Source of the DNA: DASRDR01 sp044867785
GTDB taxonomy: Bacteria > Methylomirabilota > Methylomirabilia > Rokubacteriales > DASRDR01
Assembly (NCBI GenBank): GCA_044867785.1
Contig: JBIOVM010000069.1
Span: 1-64,000 of the forward strand
DNA length: 64,000 bases
Direction: 5' to 3'
A program made the position numbers and the translations under genes. Numbering within the stretch: the first letter of the stretch is position 1; the number at the start of each line of letters is the position of its first letter. The notes under the pieces were generated by a model that worked only from the letters and a program-made list of their open reading frames with translations, made no database searches and was not told where the DNA came from. This document shows positions 52,779-60,792 of the stretch, piece by piece.

Positions 52779-53696
52779 CTACCAGTCGATCTGCTCGCAC
52801 ATCCGAACGTAGATCTCCCGCTTCGGGTCCTGGAAGGCATTGCGCCCGTGCATGTGTCGGAGGTTGTCCAGCATGGCGATCTGGCCGGGCTTCCAGGGAA
52901 TCCCGCGCAGGAGACGCTTCGTGACCTGCTTGACCTCGGCGATCACGTCGGGCGGGATTCGGGAGCCGTCCTCGAACCGGACGACGCTCATCGTCCGCTT
53001 CAGCTCCTCCTCCTGCCACTCGACGATCAGGATGCTGTTCACGAAAGCCTCGCGCCCGCCCCATCGCGTCCGAACCACCGCCGAGGTCACGTACTCCGTC
53101 GTCACCGACCGATCGTTGGGATCGACGGTCAGGGACAGCCCGTTCTCCCGGCAGTATCCCTCCACGTCCGCCAGGTTGTCGGTCTGGGCCCAGAGCCTCC
53201 ATTCCTTGTCGCCATAGTGCCGGATGTACTTGATGCGCTTTTCGCGGAACAGGTTCTGCGTGGACGGGCTGAGCTGCTCCCACACCTGGACTCCGTCGCA
53301 CACGATGGTCTCGCCCTCCGACACCGCCGGAGCCACGCAGTAGAACCACATCAGAGGTGGCCAGCTCCGGACGTAGGAACGGTCGGAGTGCAGCGGGAGA
53401 CCGAACGTCTTCTGGGTCGCGCTCTGATAGTTGTAGCTGACGGACAGAATCGTCCCGTCACCATCCTTGTTGATGACCTCCCGGACGGACCCACCGCCCT
53501 TGTTCGTCATGTATTGGCCGAACTGGTCGGTGAACGTCTGGAACACCTTGGTGTCGACATCAAACTTGTCGAAGACGACAAGTCCGTACGAGCGGAACAG
53601 GTCTTTGACCGCGTCGGGATCCAGACGCGTCAGGTCTGGATCGTCGGTCCCGTCCACGAGGAGACCCAAGTGCTCGAAGAACGGTCGCGTCTTCAT
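52779..53696 (-). CDS. TauD/TfdA-family 2-oxoglutarate-dependent dioxygenase
   Basis: This 305-residue Fe(II)/2-oxoglutarate oxygenase has the facial triad His103-x-Asp105 (L-H-S-D) and distal His283 (M-H-G-R), plus a C-terminal Arg (Y-V-R-M) to bind 2-oxoglutarate. The intact H-x-D indicates hydroxylation or oxidative cleavage rather than halogenation. Family substrates include taurine, alkyl sulfates (AtsK), 2,4-D and many natural products. The ATG at 53696 has GGAGGGGTGGG upstream. It is last in a minus-strand unit after a sulfotransferase and propeller C, so a sulfonated or acyl intermediate is a plausible substrate. Confidence 0.88.
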   Translation of the reverse strand: MKTRPFFEHLGLLVDGTDDPDLTRLDPDAVKDLFRSYGLVVFDKFDVDTKVFQTFTDQFGQYMTNKGGGSVREVINKDGDGTILSVSYNYQSATQKTFGLPLHSDRSYVRSWPPLMWFYCVAPAVSEGETIVCDGVQVWEQLSPSTQNLFREKRIKYIRHYGDKEWRLWAQTDNLADVEGYCRENGLSLTVDPNDRSVTTEYVTSAVVRTRWGGREAFVNSILIVEWQEEELKRTMSVVRFEDGSRIPPDVIAEVKQVTKRLLRGIPWKPGQIAMLDNLRHMHGRNAFQDPKREIYVRMCEQIDW

Positions 53697-53754
53697 CTCC
53701 CACCCCTCCTTCGTGTCGATCCGAAATCGTCCCATCGCACCGTCGGGTCGCTGG

Positions 53755-55389
53755 TCATGGGCTCGAGCCTTGACGCTGGCCGAGCCAGATCTCCAGACCC
53801 CCCCGCGGGTTGTCCTCGTATTCCCAGGCTCCGTCGCGCTGCGCCGCCACGCGCGGCCCGAATGGATTCGCGACCGCGGCGAACAGGCCATGCGGTGAGG
53901 GAACCAAGTTCCGAATCCCCAGGTTGTAGGGATTGTCGAACCCGGTCCGCGTGACCGGCAGCCAGTTCTCGCCATCCGCGCTGCGCCAGAGGTCGCAGCC
54001 GCCCTCGTTCGCCACGATCGCCTCGGCTCCGACCCGATTCACCAGCCGGGACACGCTAGCCTGGTAGGCGTCGGGCCGCAGCCAGCGCAGCCAGATCGTC
54101 GAGTCCATCGTACCCAGGTAGAGCCAGCCTTCCAGGACCTCGAGGCTCCAGAAGTACCCGTTGAACAAGTTGCCGAAGCCGGGGGGAAACCCGCTGAGCG
54201 GCGCCTTTCGACCATCGGGCGTGACGCGAAGGTTCCCGACCACTAGGTCCCAGGAGTCGTCCGGCCAGATGCGGAGCAGCTCCGCCGCCGCCGGCCCGAT
54301 GCCGTTGGCGCGGTCGTGACCGCCGTTCTGGATGCCGGTCCCGACGTAGAGGGCGCCTCGGAACTCGAGCATGCAGGTCACCGCCTGGTTCAGCGGCCCG
54401 CGGTAGGCTCCGCGATCGAGGACCTTTCGCCATCGATACGGGGGATCCCCCGTGCAGTCGCTCCGCCACACCTGCAAGCCGGTGTTGTTGACGGTGCCGG
54501 CGTAGAGCTGGCCGTTGAACGGGCACAGCATGAACACGCCCGCGTTGGTCGCCTCACCGAAGCCCGGAGCGCTCGCCGCCACCCACTTCCCCTGAGAGGG
54601 ATCGCGGGTCTCGTAGACGACCGGGACGCCGGAGACGTTGATGACGAAGTTCACGTCGAAGCCCCGGGTCCCCGTCGGCGATGTGAACAGCCGGTCCCCG
54701 AACGGCACGAGCACTCTCGTCGCGGTCACGGGCAGGCCTTCGAGGATTCCGTAGGCTGACACGGGCTCGAACTCCACGCCGTCCCGGGAGCGCAGCAGCA
54801 ACGCCCCCGGCGAGCGGCTCACCGCCCAGGTCGCGACGTACAGCGCCGGATCGGAATCCGACTCGGCCTGGAAGACGGCGGCGGCGCGGTAGCCGGTCTC
54901 ACGCGCGACGTCGTCCCCCTCCGTGCCTCTCACCAGCGGCGCCCGCAGGACCCTGTCCCACCGATCGGTGAGCGGATCATAGGACCAGATCTGCCCGTGC
55001 CGATCGAGTCGGTAGAGGCCCTCCCGGTCGTCCGGCCCCTCCACGGGCCAGGCGCCCACCGGCAGATCCCGGAAGATCTTCTGCACCTTGAGCATCTGGA
55101 AGTTGGACCGCGTGATGCCCACGTAGAAGCGGTTCCGAAACCAGGCGGCGCAGTGCGGGAAGCTGTTGTGGCCGTCGCCGAACCCGTTCTCGCAGACCCG
55201 ACGAAAGTCCGGCAGCGCGAGCCCGCGGCGCGGCGCGGGGTCGAAGGGACGCGGCGATCCCCCGACGTGGCCGGTGGGGCTGGGCCCGGGCCCCACCGCC
55301 GGCGCGCGCAGCGAGGAGGTCACGGGCGCCTCGTTCCATCCCGGCACGTCCATCCGACCCTCGTGCCAGTACGCTCGGCGGATCCGCAT
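53755..55389 (-). CDS. Beta-propeller-like protein, paralogue C
   Basis: This 544-residue paralogue of the proteins at 46991 and 50117 is the longest. It has L-Y-V-G-T-G-I-Q, L-Y-A-G-T-V-N, L-L-R-I-W-P-D-D-S-W-D-L-V-V-G and P-L-S-G-F-P-P-G-F-G. A 55-residue N-terminal part is Pro/Ala-rich. There is no signal peptide. The ATG at 55389 begins 12 bases after the stop of the upstream sulfotransferase, and the dioxygenase follows 58 bases later. Three copies next to three sulfotransferase units in 10 kb argue for a functional link. No catalytic residues can be named. Confidence 0.8.
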   Translation of the reverse strand: MRIRRAYWHEGRMDVPGWNEAPVTSSLRAPAVGPGPSPTGHVGGSPRPFDPAPRRGLALPDFRRVCENGFGDGHNSFPHCAAWFRNRFYVGITRSNFQMLKVQKIFRDLPVGAWPVEGPDDREGLYRLDRHGQIWSYDPLTDRWDRVLRAPLVRGTEGDDVARETGYRAAAVFQAESDSDPALYVATWAVSRSPGALLLRSRDGVEFEPVSAYGILEGLPVTATRVLVPFGDRLFTSPTGTRGFDVNFVINVSGVPVVYETRDPSQGKWVAASAPGFGEATNAGVFMLCPFNGQLYAGTVNNTGLQVWRSDCTGDPPYRWRKVLDRGAYRGPLNQAVTCMLEFRGALYVGTGIQNGGHDRANGIGPAAAELLRIWPDDSWDLVVGNLRVTPDGRKAPLSGFPPGFGNLFNGYFWSLEVLEGWLYLGTMDSTIWLRWLRPDAYQASVSRLVNRVGAEAIVANEGGCDLWRSADGENWLPVTRTGFDNPYNLGIRNLVPSPHGLFAAVANPFGPRVAAQRDGAWEYEDNPRGGLEIWLGQRQGSSP

Positions 55390-55401
55390 CTCAAGCGCGG
55401 G

Positions 55402-56313
55402 TCACCGGTAGCCCAGGTTCAGTGCCAGGCGCACGACTTGGCGCGCGAACCCCTTGGCATCGGCACGCCAGGACAGTGGGCCTCCGAGCCAGGAGTCGGG
55501 GATCCCCCCGTTGGCCACCCCCGGTGACCGGAGGAAGTTGATGTCGTTGCCCAGGTGCGCGCCCAGAGGGCCAAGACCGGCGAAAGGAGACGCCTCGGGA
55601 TGGAGCATGGCCTCGACCGCGGCGTCACTCTCGGCGATACCGAGCCACCGGCAGATATCCACCAGATGGCGACGGGGGTCGTTGAGCAGATCCTCGCCGC
55701 GGAGCCGCATCTGCCGCTCCGACGGGATGCGCGCCAGGAACCCAAGGATGTTCCGCTGGACGCGATACCAGGCGACTTGCGGGTCCACCGTGGGCGGTTC
55801 CGTGGAGTAATCGACCGAGTTGGCCAGCACCGCCATGGCGCCACCCGCCACCTTCATCATCGACTCACCCTGGCTCCGCGGATGCCGGACCAGGTGCAGG
55901 TAGTACGCCCCGGGAAAGGCGCGGCGGACACGATCGAGGCTGCTGCGGCGCGCGCAATACGCCGGACTCTTGTCCACCATCCGGAGCGGCGCGACCCGTT
56001 CACAGAGATCCCGGTACACGTCGGCGGTGGTGGCATCCAGCCGGCGGAAGATCCAGCGTCGCGCCAGATCGAGGGATGTCAGGGTCTGCTCCCCCGAGTA
56101 CAGGTGCGCCACGGTCCGGAGCAGACCGTGCAGCTGGATCTGCTTCAGGCCGACGAGCTGCTCGCACATGGCTTCCATCGTGGGTGCCATGAAGAGATTC
56201 AACTCGGGAACCCCGTAGAGCTCCGGGTGCTGGCCGAGCATCGCGCACGCCACGGAGGTGTAGGACCGCGGCGCCGCCAATATGAACAGCGGCTCCGGAA
56301 CGCTGGACTCCAC
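55402..56313 (-). CDS. Sulfotransferase (CurM/olefin-synthase ST-like)
   Basis: This 303-residue paralogue of the enzymes at 37782 and 44437 has intact PAPS motifs: A-A-P-R-S-Y-T-S near residue 14, V-D-K-S-P and R-H-P-R-S-Q-G-E-S. L-G-Q-H-P and P-E-L-N-L-F are also conserved. I used the GTG at 56313 because AGGAGG precedes it and the N-terminus then matches the paralogues; an ATG at 56337 would add eight residues. It is first in a unit followed by propeller C and the dioxygenase, the mirror image of the cassette at 46991-52778. Confidence 0.88.
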   Translation of the reverse strand: MESSVPEPLFILAAPRSYTSVACAMLGQHPELYGVPELNLFMAPTMEAMCEQLVGLKQIQLHGLLRTVAHLYSGEQTLTSLDLARRWIFRRLDATTADVYRDLCERVAPLRMVDKSPAYCARRSSLDRVRRAFPGAYYLHLVRHPRSQGESMMKVAGGAMAVLANSVDYSTEPPTVDPQVAWYRVQRNILGFLARIPSERQMRLRGEDLLNDPRRHLVDICRWLGIAESDAAVEAMLHPEASPFAGLGPLGAHLGNDINFLRSPGVANGGIPDSWLGGPLSWRADAKGFARQVVRLALNLGYR

Positions 56314-56434
56314 GACTCCTCCTCGTTGGCCGCCCATCCCGCTCCGGGCTGACGGGCCCCACCCCCGGCAGTCCCGGCCGAGGCCGGGCGGGGCGTGGTC
56401 GTGCAGACACGTGAAGCAGTGTCGGCCGGTTCAG

Positions 56435-56440
56435 TATAAT
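56435..56440 (+). promoter_or_regulatory. Candidate promoter (perfect TATAAT) for the small protein gene
   Basis: TATAAT at 56435-56440 is a rare AT-rich island here. The -35 region (near 56412, TGAAGC) is weak. Transcription would start near 56447, 46 bases before the ATG at 56493. Confidence 0.45.
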
Positions 56441-56492
56441 GGCCGCGGCGCGGGGGGGCCGTACTATTCGGTCGGACGGGAGATCGTGACGC

Positions 56493-56822
56493 ATGAAGCG
56501 CAGCGCCGGAGCATCACCGCGACGCGGCGGACGGCCGGGACGCCGCATCGCCCGACACCCGAAGGCCACAAGCCGCTCGCACCCGGGGCCTCTTTCGGAC
56601 CGGGAGCGCCGCCGCCGCCAGCTCGGCGTCCTGCGGGCGTTCTTCCTGTCCGCCGACGCACGGGAGTTGCAGGACGCGCCGATCCCGAGCGCCACCACTC
56701 TCGGCGAGATCACGGAGCGGAGGCGCGAGCTCGGATTCCGCCTCGAGTTGCTCCGAGCCATTCTGGACGAGACACGCCGCGAGCTCAAGGCGCTGCGCCG
56801 GCAACCGAAAAGACCGCGATGA
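56493..56822 (+). CDS. Small basic/helical protein, paralogue of the protein at 52302
   Basis: This 109-residue protein has a basic, probably disordered N-terminal ~35 residues. Two predicted amphipathic helices follow (R-R-R-Q-L-G-V-L-R-A-F-F and F-R-L-E-L-L-R-A-I-L-D-E-T-R-R-E-L). The F-F after the first helix and the L-R-A-x-L-D motif in the second match the protein at 52302. The ATG at 56493 follows CGGGAG. It is divergent from the sulfotransferase at 56313 and convergent with the M50 fusion. Family not recognised. Confidence 0.65.
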   Translation: MKRSAGASPRRGGRPGRRIARHPKATSRSHPGPLSDRERRRRQLGVLRAFFLSADARELQDAPIPSATTLGEITERRRELGFRLELLRAILDETRRELKALRRQPKRPR

Positions 56823-56871
56823 CGGTCGCCTCCCCGCGCTTCGAAAACCCGCCGACGACCGGTCCGACCCG

Positions 56872-58962
56872 TCACGGTATCCAATACCAGAACTGTACTT
56901 GGAACCATCGGATGATGAGGCGCGAGAGCACGAAACCGAAGAACATGCGCCCGGCCTGGATCTTGGCGTAGCCGGTGATCTGCGACTTGAGACGCTGGTC
57001 CGGATTGGGCAGCTCCGCGATCACCCGCACCGAGTTGACCTTGGAATTGGTCGGCACCGCGGCCACGGGTGCGACTTCCGTGACCGAGCCCGTGAAGGTC
57101 TCGCTGGGATAGGCCCAGAGCACGACTTTCACCGCCGCCCCCACGCGGACCAGCGGCGCGTCGGCCTCGGGCACCTGGATCTCCGCGCGGATTGACTGGG
57201 CTTGCTCCAAGGTGGCAAAGAGGTCGCCCTTCTTCAGATACTGGCCCGCTCTCTGATCGATCTGGGGTGTCGTGACCCGCGCGCCGACCGGGGCTCGAAG
57301 CACGGTCAGTTCCAGCTGCCGCTGGTAGTCGGCCAGCAGGACGTCGAGCTGCCGAACCTCGGCCTCCAGCGCTTGGATCTGCTCGATGTCAGGGGGCGTC
57401 GTGAGCATGACGAGCTGCTTGCGCAGGAGGGCCAGCTGGGCGCGGGTAGTGTCCAGCTGCGCCTGGGTCGAGGTGACATTTCTCACATACTCGCGTTGGT
57501 CGATGACCGCCAACTGCTGGCCGGCGGTCACCATGTCACCCTCCCGCACGAACACCTTGTCGATGCGTCCCCCGTCGATCTCGACGTGCACTTCGGTCTG
57601 GGTCGTGGGAAGAATCGCGAACGGTCCCCCCGTCTCGTATGGGTACGGAATCAGAAGGACGACGATGAGCAGAACCAGCCAGCCGAGTCGCACCATCCAG
57701 CCTTTGGCCCATCCGGCGTCGCTGGCCAGCATCCACCGCACGGGTCCGCGGACACGCCTCATCAGCGGGAGCTGGAACACGAACAACAGGACCAGAAAGA
57801 ACACGAGGACCCCGGGCCCTTCGAGGTAACCGGTGATCTGCTCCCCGAATGACCAGAACATGAGGAGACCGTGCACGATGTAGTAACCGACCGAGAGAAG
57901 ACCGAACAGGATGAACCATCGCCGCTCGTACCGGCTCAGCGGCTCCGGCTGCGCCCGCCGGAAAAGCCAGTTCATCATAGCCGCCACCGACCGCTCGCGA
58001 AGCTTCTGGATCCCGAGCCACGTGGTGAGGACGAAGTAAGCGTCGCGCGGCCGGCCGATGTTCGCGTTGTGGACCGCGCCCCAGAGGGCGGTGGACCAGA
58101 GCGCCGTCCAGAACCAATAGGCGGGTCCGTCCGGCGTCACGATCAGGGCAGCGACGATGATGCCGACACCGGCCAGGAAGAGCTGCCAGTGCAGACCGAC
58201 CAGGTGCACGTAGCATCGCGCGAAGACGCTGCGATTCATGATCATCGCAGTCTGGCGCCGATCGAGAAAGAACTTGGGCACGACTCGAAAGATGATCGCC
58301 ACGCCGGCGTTGGTGACGTGGCCTCCGTAGTGGACGCACACGAGGCCGTGGGCGAACTCGTGGCTGACCGAGACCCCCAGAACGCCGACCGCGGCCAAGA
58401 GCAGCGCGTGCTCCAAGGTCCACACCGCCCACATGGCAGACGAAAGCTCGTCCCAGCGGGACAGCAGCAGGTGCGCGCCGAACGCGATCACACCGAGGGA
58501 GACGGCGGCAATGGGTCGGCTGAAAAGCCACCACGCGGTGCGAGCGTGGAGCCACACGAGGAAGCGGTCGGGACTGAACAGGATGTAGCGCTGAGCCGGA
58601 ACGAGCCTGCCCTCGTCCCAGGACCGAAGCATGCCCGAGGTGATCGGCGCCTGGAGGAGGTGCTCGAACTCGAGCTGATGGACGAAATCCCTGACCTCCT
58701 CCACGGCGGCCGGAGCATCGAACTCGCGCTCGAGGCGCTCGCGGATGGCCTCGAAGGACGTGGCGCCGTCGAGGCTCCGGCAGATGAGGTACTCCCGCTC
58801 GCCGAGCTCGTACACCTCGCGCGTCTTCGGGTCACGAAGGACGCCGAGTCCGGTATGTTTCCCCCACTGGAGCTTGGGCAGGAGCTCCACGTCCTCACGG
58901 AGGCGAGGAAGCGGCTCGGACACGCCTGCGTCCGCGACCGCAGCGGGGTGTGAGGAGCTCAC
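56872..58962 (-). CDS. PqqD-like / M50 site-2 metalloprotease / HlyD adaptor fusion
   Basis: This 696-residue polytopic protein begins with a PqqD-like winged-helix domain (about residues 20-105), the fold that binds peptide leaders in RiPP systems. A multi-helix M50 domain follows, with H-E-F-A-H (201-205) and a late N-x-x-x-x-R-P-R-D-A-Y zinc ligand segment. After about six to eight membrane helices, a lipoyl/hairpin HlyD domain fills residues 460-660. Such fusions occur with peptide export and modification systems. The GTG at 58962 overlaps the TPR stop (GTGA). It is the last gene of the operon. A classical ABC or RND partner is not encoded nearby. Confidence 0.87.
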   Translation of the reverse strand: MSSSHPAAVADAGVSEPLPRLREDVELLPKLQWGKHTGLGVLRDPKTREVYELGEREYLICRSLDGATSFEAIRERLEREFDAPAAVEEVRDFVHQLEFEHLLQAPITSGMLRSWDEGRLVPAQRYILFSPDRFLVWLHARTAWWLFSRPIAAVSLGVIAFGAHLLLSRWDELSSAMWAVWTLEHALLLAAVGVLGVSVSHEFAHGLVCVHYGGHVTNAGVAIIFRVVPKFFLDRRQTAMIMNRSVFARCYVHLVGLHWQLFLAGVGIIVAALIVTPDGPAYWFWTALWSTALWGAVHNANIGRPRDAYFVLTTWLGIQKLRERSVAAMMNWLFRRAQPEPLSRYERRWFILFGLLSVGYYIVHGLLMFWSFGEQITGYLEGPGVLVFFLVLLFVFQLPLMRRVRGPVRWMLASDAGWAKGWMVRLGWLVLLIVVLLIPYPYETGGPFAILPTTQTEVHVEIDGGRIDKVFVREGDMVTAGQQLAVIDQREYVRNVTSTQAQLDTTRAQLALLRKQLVMLTTPPDIEQIQALEAEVRQLDVLLADYQRQLELTVLRAPVGARVTTPQIDQRAGQYLKKGDLFATLEQAQSIRAEIQVPEADAPLVRVGAAVKVVLWAYPSETFTGSVTEVAPVAAVPTNSKVNSVRVIAELPNPDQRLKSQITGYAKIQAGRMFFGFVLSRLIIRWFQVQFWYWIP

Positions 58963-60497
58963 CGTGGTGGTTTCTGCCCCTTCTCGATCCGGTCGACGGC
59001 CTTGCGCGCCTCCGCTAGGCTCGGGTCCAGGGCGAGGGCCGCCTGGAACGCTGCCAGTGCCTTGGCGGGGTCATCGGCTTCCTGATGGACCCGCCCCAAG
59101 CCGAGGTGCGCGGCCGCCTGGCCGGGGTCGAGACGCGCAGCCGCCTGGTACTCCGCCTGAGCCTCCCGGAATTGCTTCTGTTGGAAGAACAGGTCGCCCA
59201 GGCGGGTGTGGGCGTGCACGTTCTTGGGATCGCTCCGGACCCCCGCGCGATACGACTCCATGGCCCCTTCGAACTCCCCGCGATCGAAGCGGATGTCGCC
59301 GATGCCGATGTGAGCCGCCGCCATCTTGGAGCTCTTCTTGAGGGCCAGCTCGTAGGCCGCCAGCGCCTCGTCCTGGCGCTTGGCCCGCCGGTGGATGTCG
59401 CCGATCTTGACGTGGGCCATCGGCAAGTCAGACTCCAGCGCCAGGGCGCGATTCAGCGCCTCGACGGCCTCCGCCTCGCGCCCCAGCTCGACGAGAGTCA
59501 GCCCACGGCGCAGCTGGAGCTGGCCCGACTCGGGGGTCAGGGCGATGGCGGCCTCGTACGCCTCCAGCGCCTTGGGGTGGCGCTCCTGGGTCGCGTACGC
59601 GTTGCCGAGTTTGACGTGGAGGCCCGCGACGGACTGGTTGAGGGCGAGCGCCGCCTCGAAGGCCGCGATGGCGCCGGCCGTGTCCTTGAGGGCCAGGCGC
59701 GCCGCCCCCGTCTTCACGTGGGCCAGGAAGACGATCTCCCGCTTCGGCTCCAGCGTGGGCACCTTCTGGTACTCGACGATGGCTTCCTCGTGGCGCCCGT
59801 CCTCCGCGAGTTGACTACCCAACCGGATGTGGGCGATCGCGAACTTGGGATCGACGGCCAGGGCGCGCCGGTAGGCGGCCAGCGCCTCCTCGCGGTGACC
59901 CTGCCGGAGGTGAAGATCGCCGAGCTTGACGTGGGCAAAGGCCAGCTTGGGGTCGAATCGGAGCGCGGCCTGGTAGCTCTCGGCCGCGCTCTCGTATTCT
60001 CCGCGCTCGAGGTATGCATCCCCGATCCGCAGGTGGGCCAGCAACAGCTGGGGATTCAGGCTGAGCGCCGTCTCGAAGGACACGATGGCCTCGGCGTACT
60101 GCTGCTGCTCGAACTGGACGATGCCCAGCCTGAAGTGGGCGAGGGCCGTATTGGGGTCGAGCCGCAGCGTCTCGCGGTAGGCGGCCACGGCATCGTCGGG
60201 CTTCCCCTGGGCGGCATAGGCATTGCCCAGCTTCAGATGACACATGGGCAGCCCGGGGTTCAGGCGCACCCCGCGCTGGTACGCCTCCATGGCCTGGTCC
60301 ATCCGCTTCTCCGCCAGGTGGACGTCGCCGATGCGGATGTGGGCCGGCGTCAAGGCCGGATTCTGCCGAACGGCCTCCTCGAACTCCTTGAGGGCTTCCG
60401 CGTACTTGCCCTGCTCGAAATACACGTTGCCCATCTTGAAGTTCGCCATCGGGCCGCTGCCCACGGGCTTCAACCGGGTGACTCGTCGCGTTTGCAT
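58959..60497 (-). CDS. TPR-repeat protein (about 14 repeats)
   Basis: This 512-residue soluble protein is almost entirely tetratricopeptide repeats of 34 residues, most with A-x-A-H-x-x-x-G ... A-x-x-x-Y-x-x-A-L-x-L-x-P. It is an all-helical superhelix for protein-protein contacts; no catalytic domain or signal peptide is seen. The ATG at 60497 has a strong AGGAGGA 6-7 bases upstream, which excludes the longer open frame. GTGA overlap joins it to the M50/HlyD fusion, so it is probably a cytoplasmic assembly or cargo-binding partner of that membrane protein. Confidence 0.9.
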   Translation of the reverse strand: MQTRRVTRLKPVGSGPMANFKMGNVYFEQGKYAEALKEFEEAVRQNPALTPAHIRIGDVHLAEKRMDQAMEAYQRGVRLNPGLPMCHLKLGNAYAAQGKPDDAVAAYRETLRLDPNTALAHFRLGIVQFEQQQYAEAIVSFETALSLNPQLLLAHLRIGDAYLERGEYESAAESYQAALRFDPKLAFAHVKLGDLHLRQGHREEALAAYRRALAVDPKFAIAHIRLGSQLAEDGRHEEAIVEYQKVPTLEPKREIVFLAHVKTGAARLALKDTAGAIAAFEAALALNQSVAGLHVKLGNAYATQERHPKALEAYEAAIALTPESGQLQLRRGLTLVELGREAEAVEALNRALALESDLPMAHVKIGDIHRRAKRQDEALAAYELALKKSSKMAAAHIGIGDIRFDRGEFEGAMESYRAGVRSDPKNVHAHTRLGDLFFQQKQFREAQAEYQAAARLDPGQAAAHLGLGRVHQEADDPAKALAAFQAALALDPSLAEARKAVDRIEKGQKPPR

Positions 60498-60633
60498 GTT
60501 TCCTCCTAGTAGAGCCGGGTCCAGAGCGCCCGGGTCGTCATTCGGCCCAGAACCCGAGCCATCTGGGACCACGTAGGTCGTCCAAAGCCAAAAAGGTGTC
60601 GACACCGTGACCGCTTCAGTGTGGCGGGTGGCG

Positions 60634-60792
60634 TCATGTAAGCGCCCCCGGTACCGGCTCGAGGACACGCTCGAGGCCGGCCTCGTCCGCCCGGCCGCGG
60701 CCGCGGGGCGAACTGGGGAATGTCGTCTCGCTGCCGAAAAAGGCAATGATCGGGTCGAGAGGGGCGCACGGCCGGCCCTTCGGGTGCATCAT
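60634..60792 (-). CDS. Possible 52-residue peptide gene, ATGA-coupled
   Basis: A short frame starts M-M-H-P-K-G-R-P and ends G-A-L-T. Its ATG at 60792 shares ATGA with the stop of the SDR gene, the same arrangement used by most gene pairs in this operon, and GAGGGAGACG lies upstream. The peptide has one Cys, a hydrophobic P-I-I-A-F-F-G segment and a charged C-terminal half. It precedes TPR and PqqD/M50/HlyD genes, so a precursor-peptide role is conceivable. It could equally be a chance frame; codon use in so short a stretch cannot decide. Confidence 0.4.
   Translation of the reverse strand: MMHPKGRPCAPLDPIIAFFGSETTFPSSPRGRGRADEAGLERVLEPVPGALT

Noticed and set aside
53400..53700. Halogenase assignment for the TauD-family enzyme
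   Set aside because: Fe/2-oxoglutarate halogenases replace the Asp of H-x-D with Ala or Gly; here Asp105 is present.
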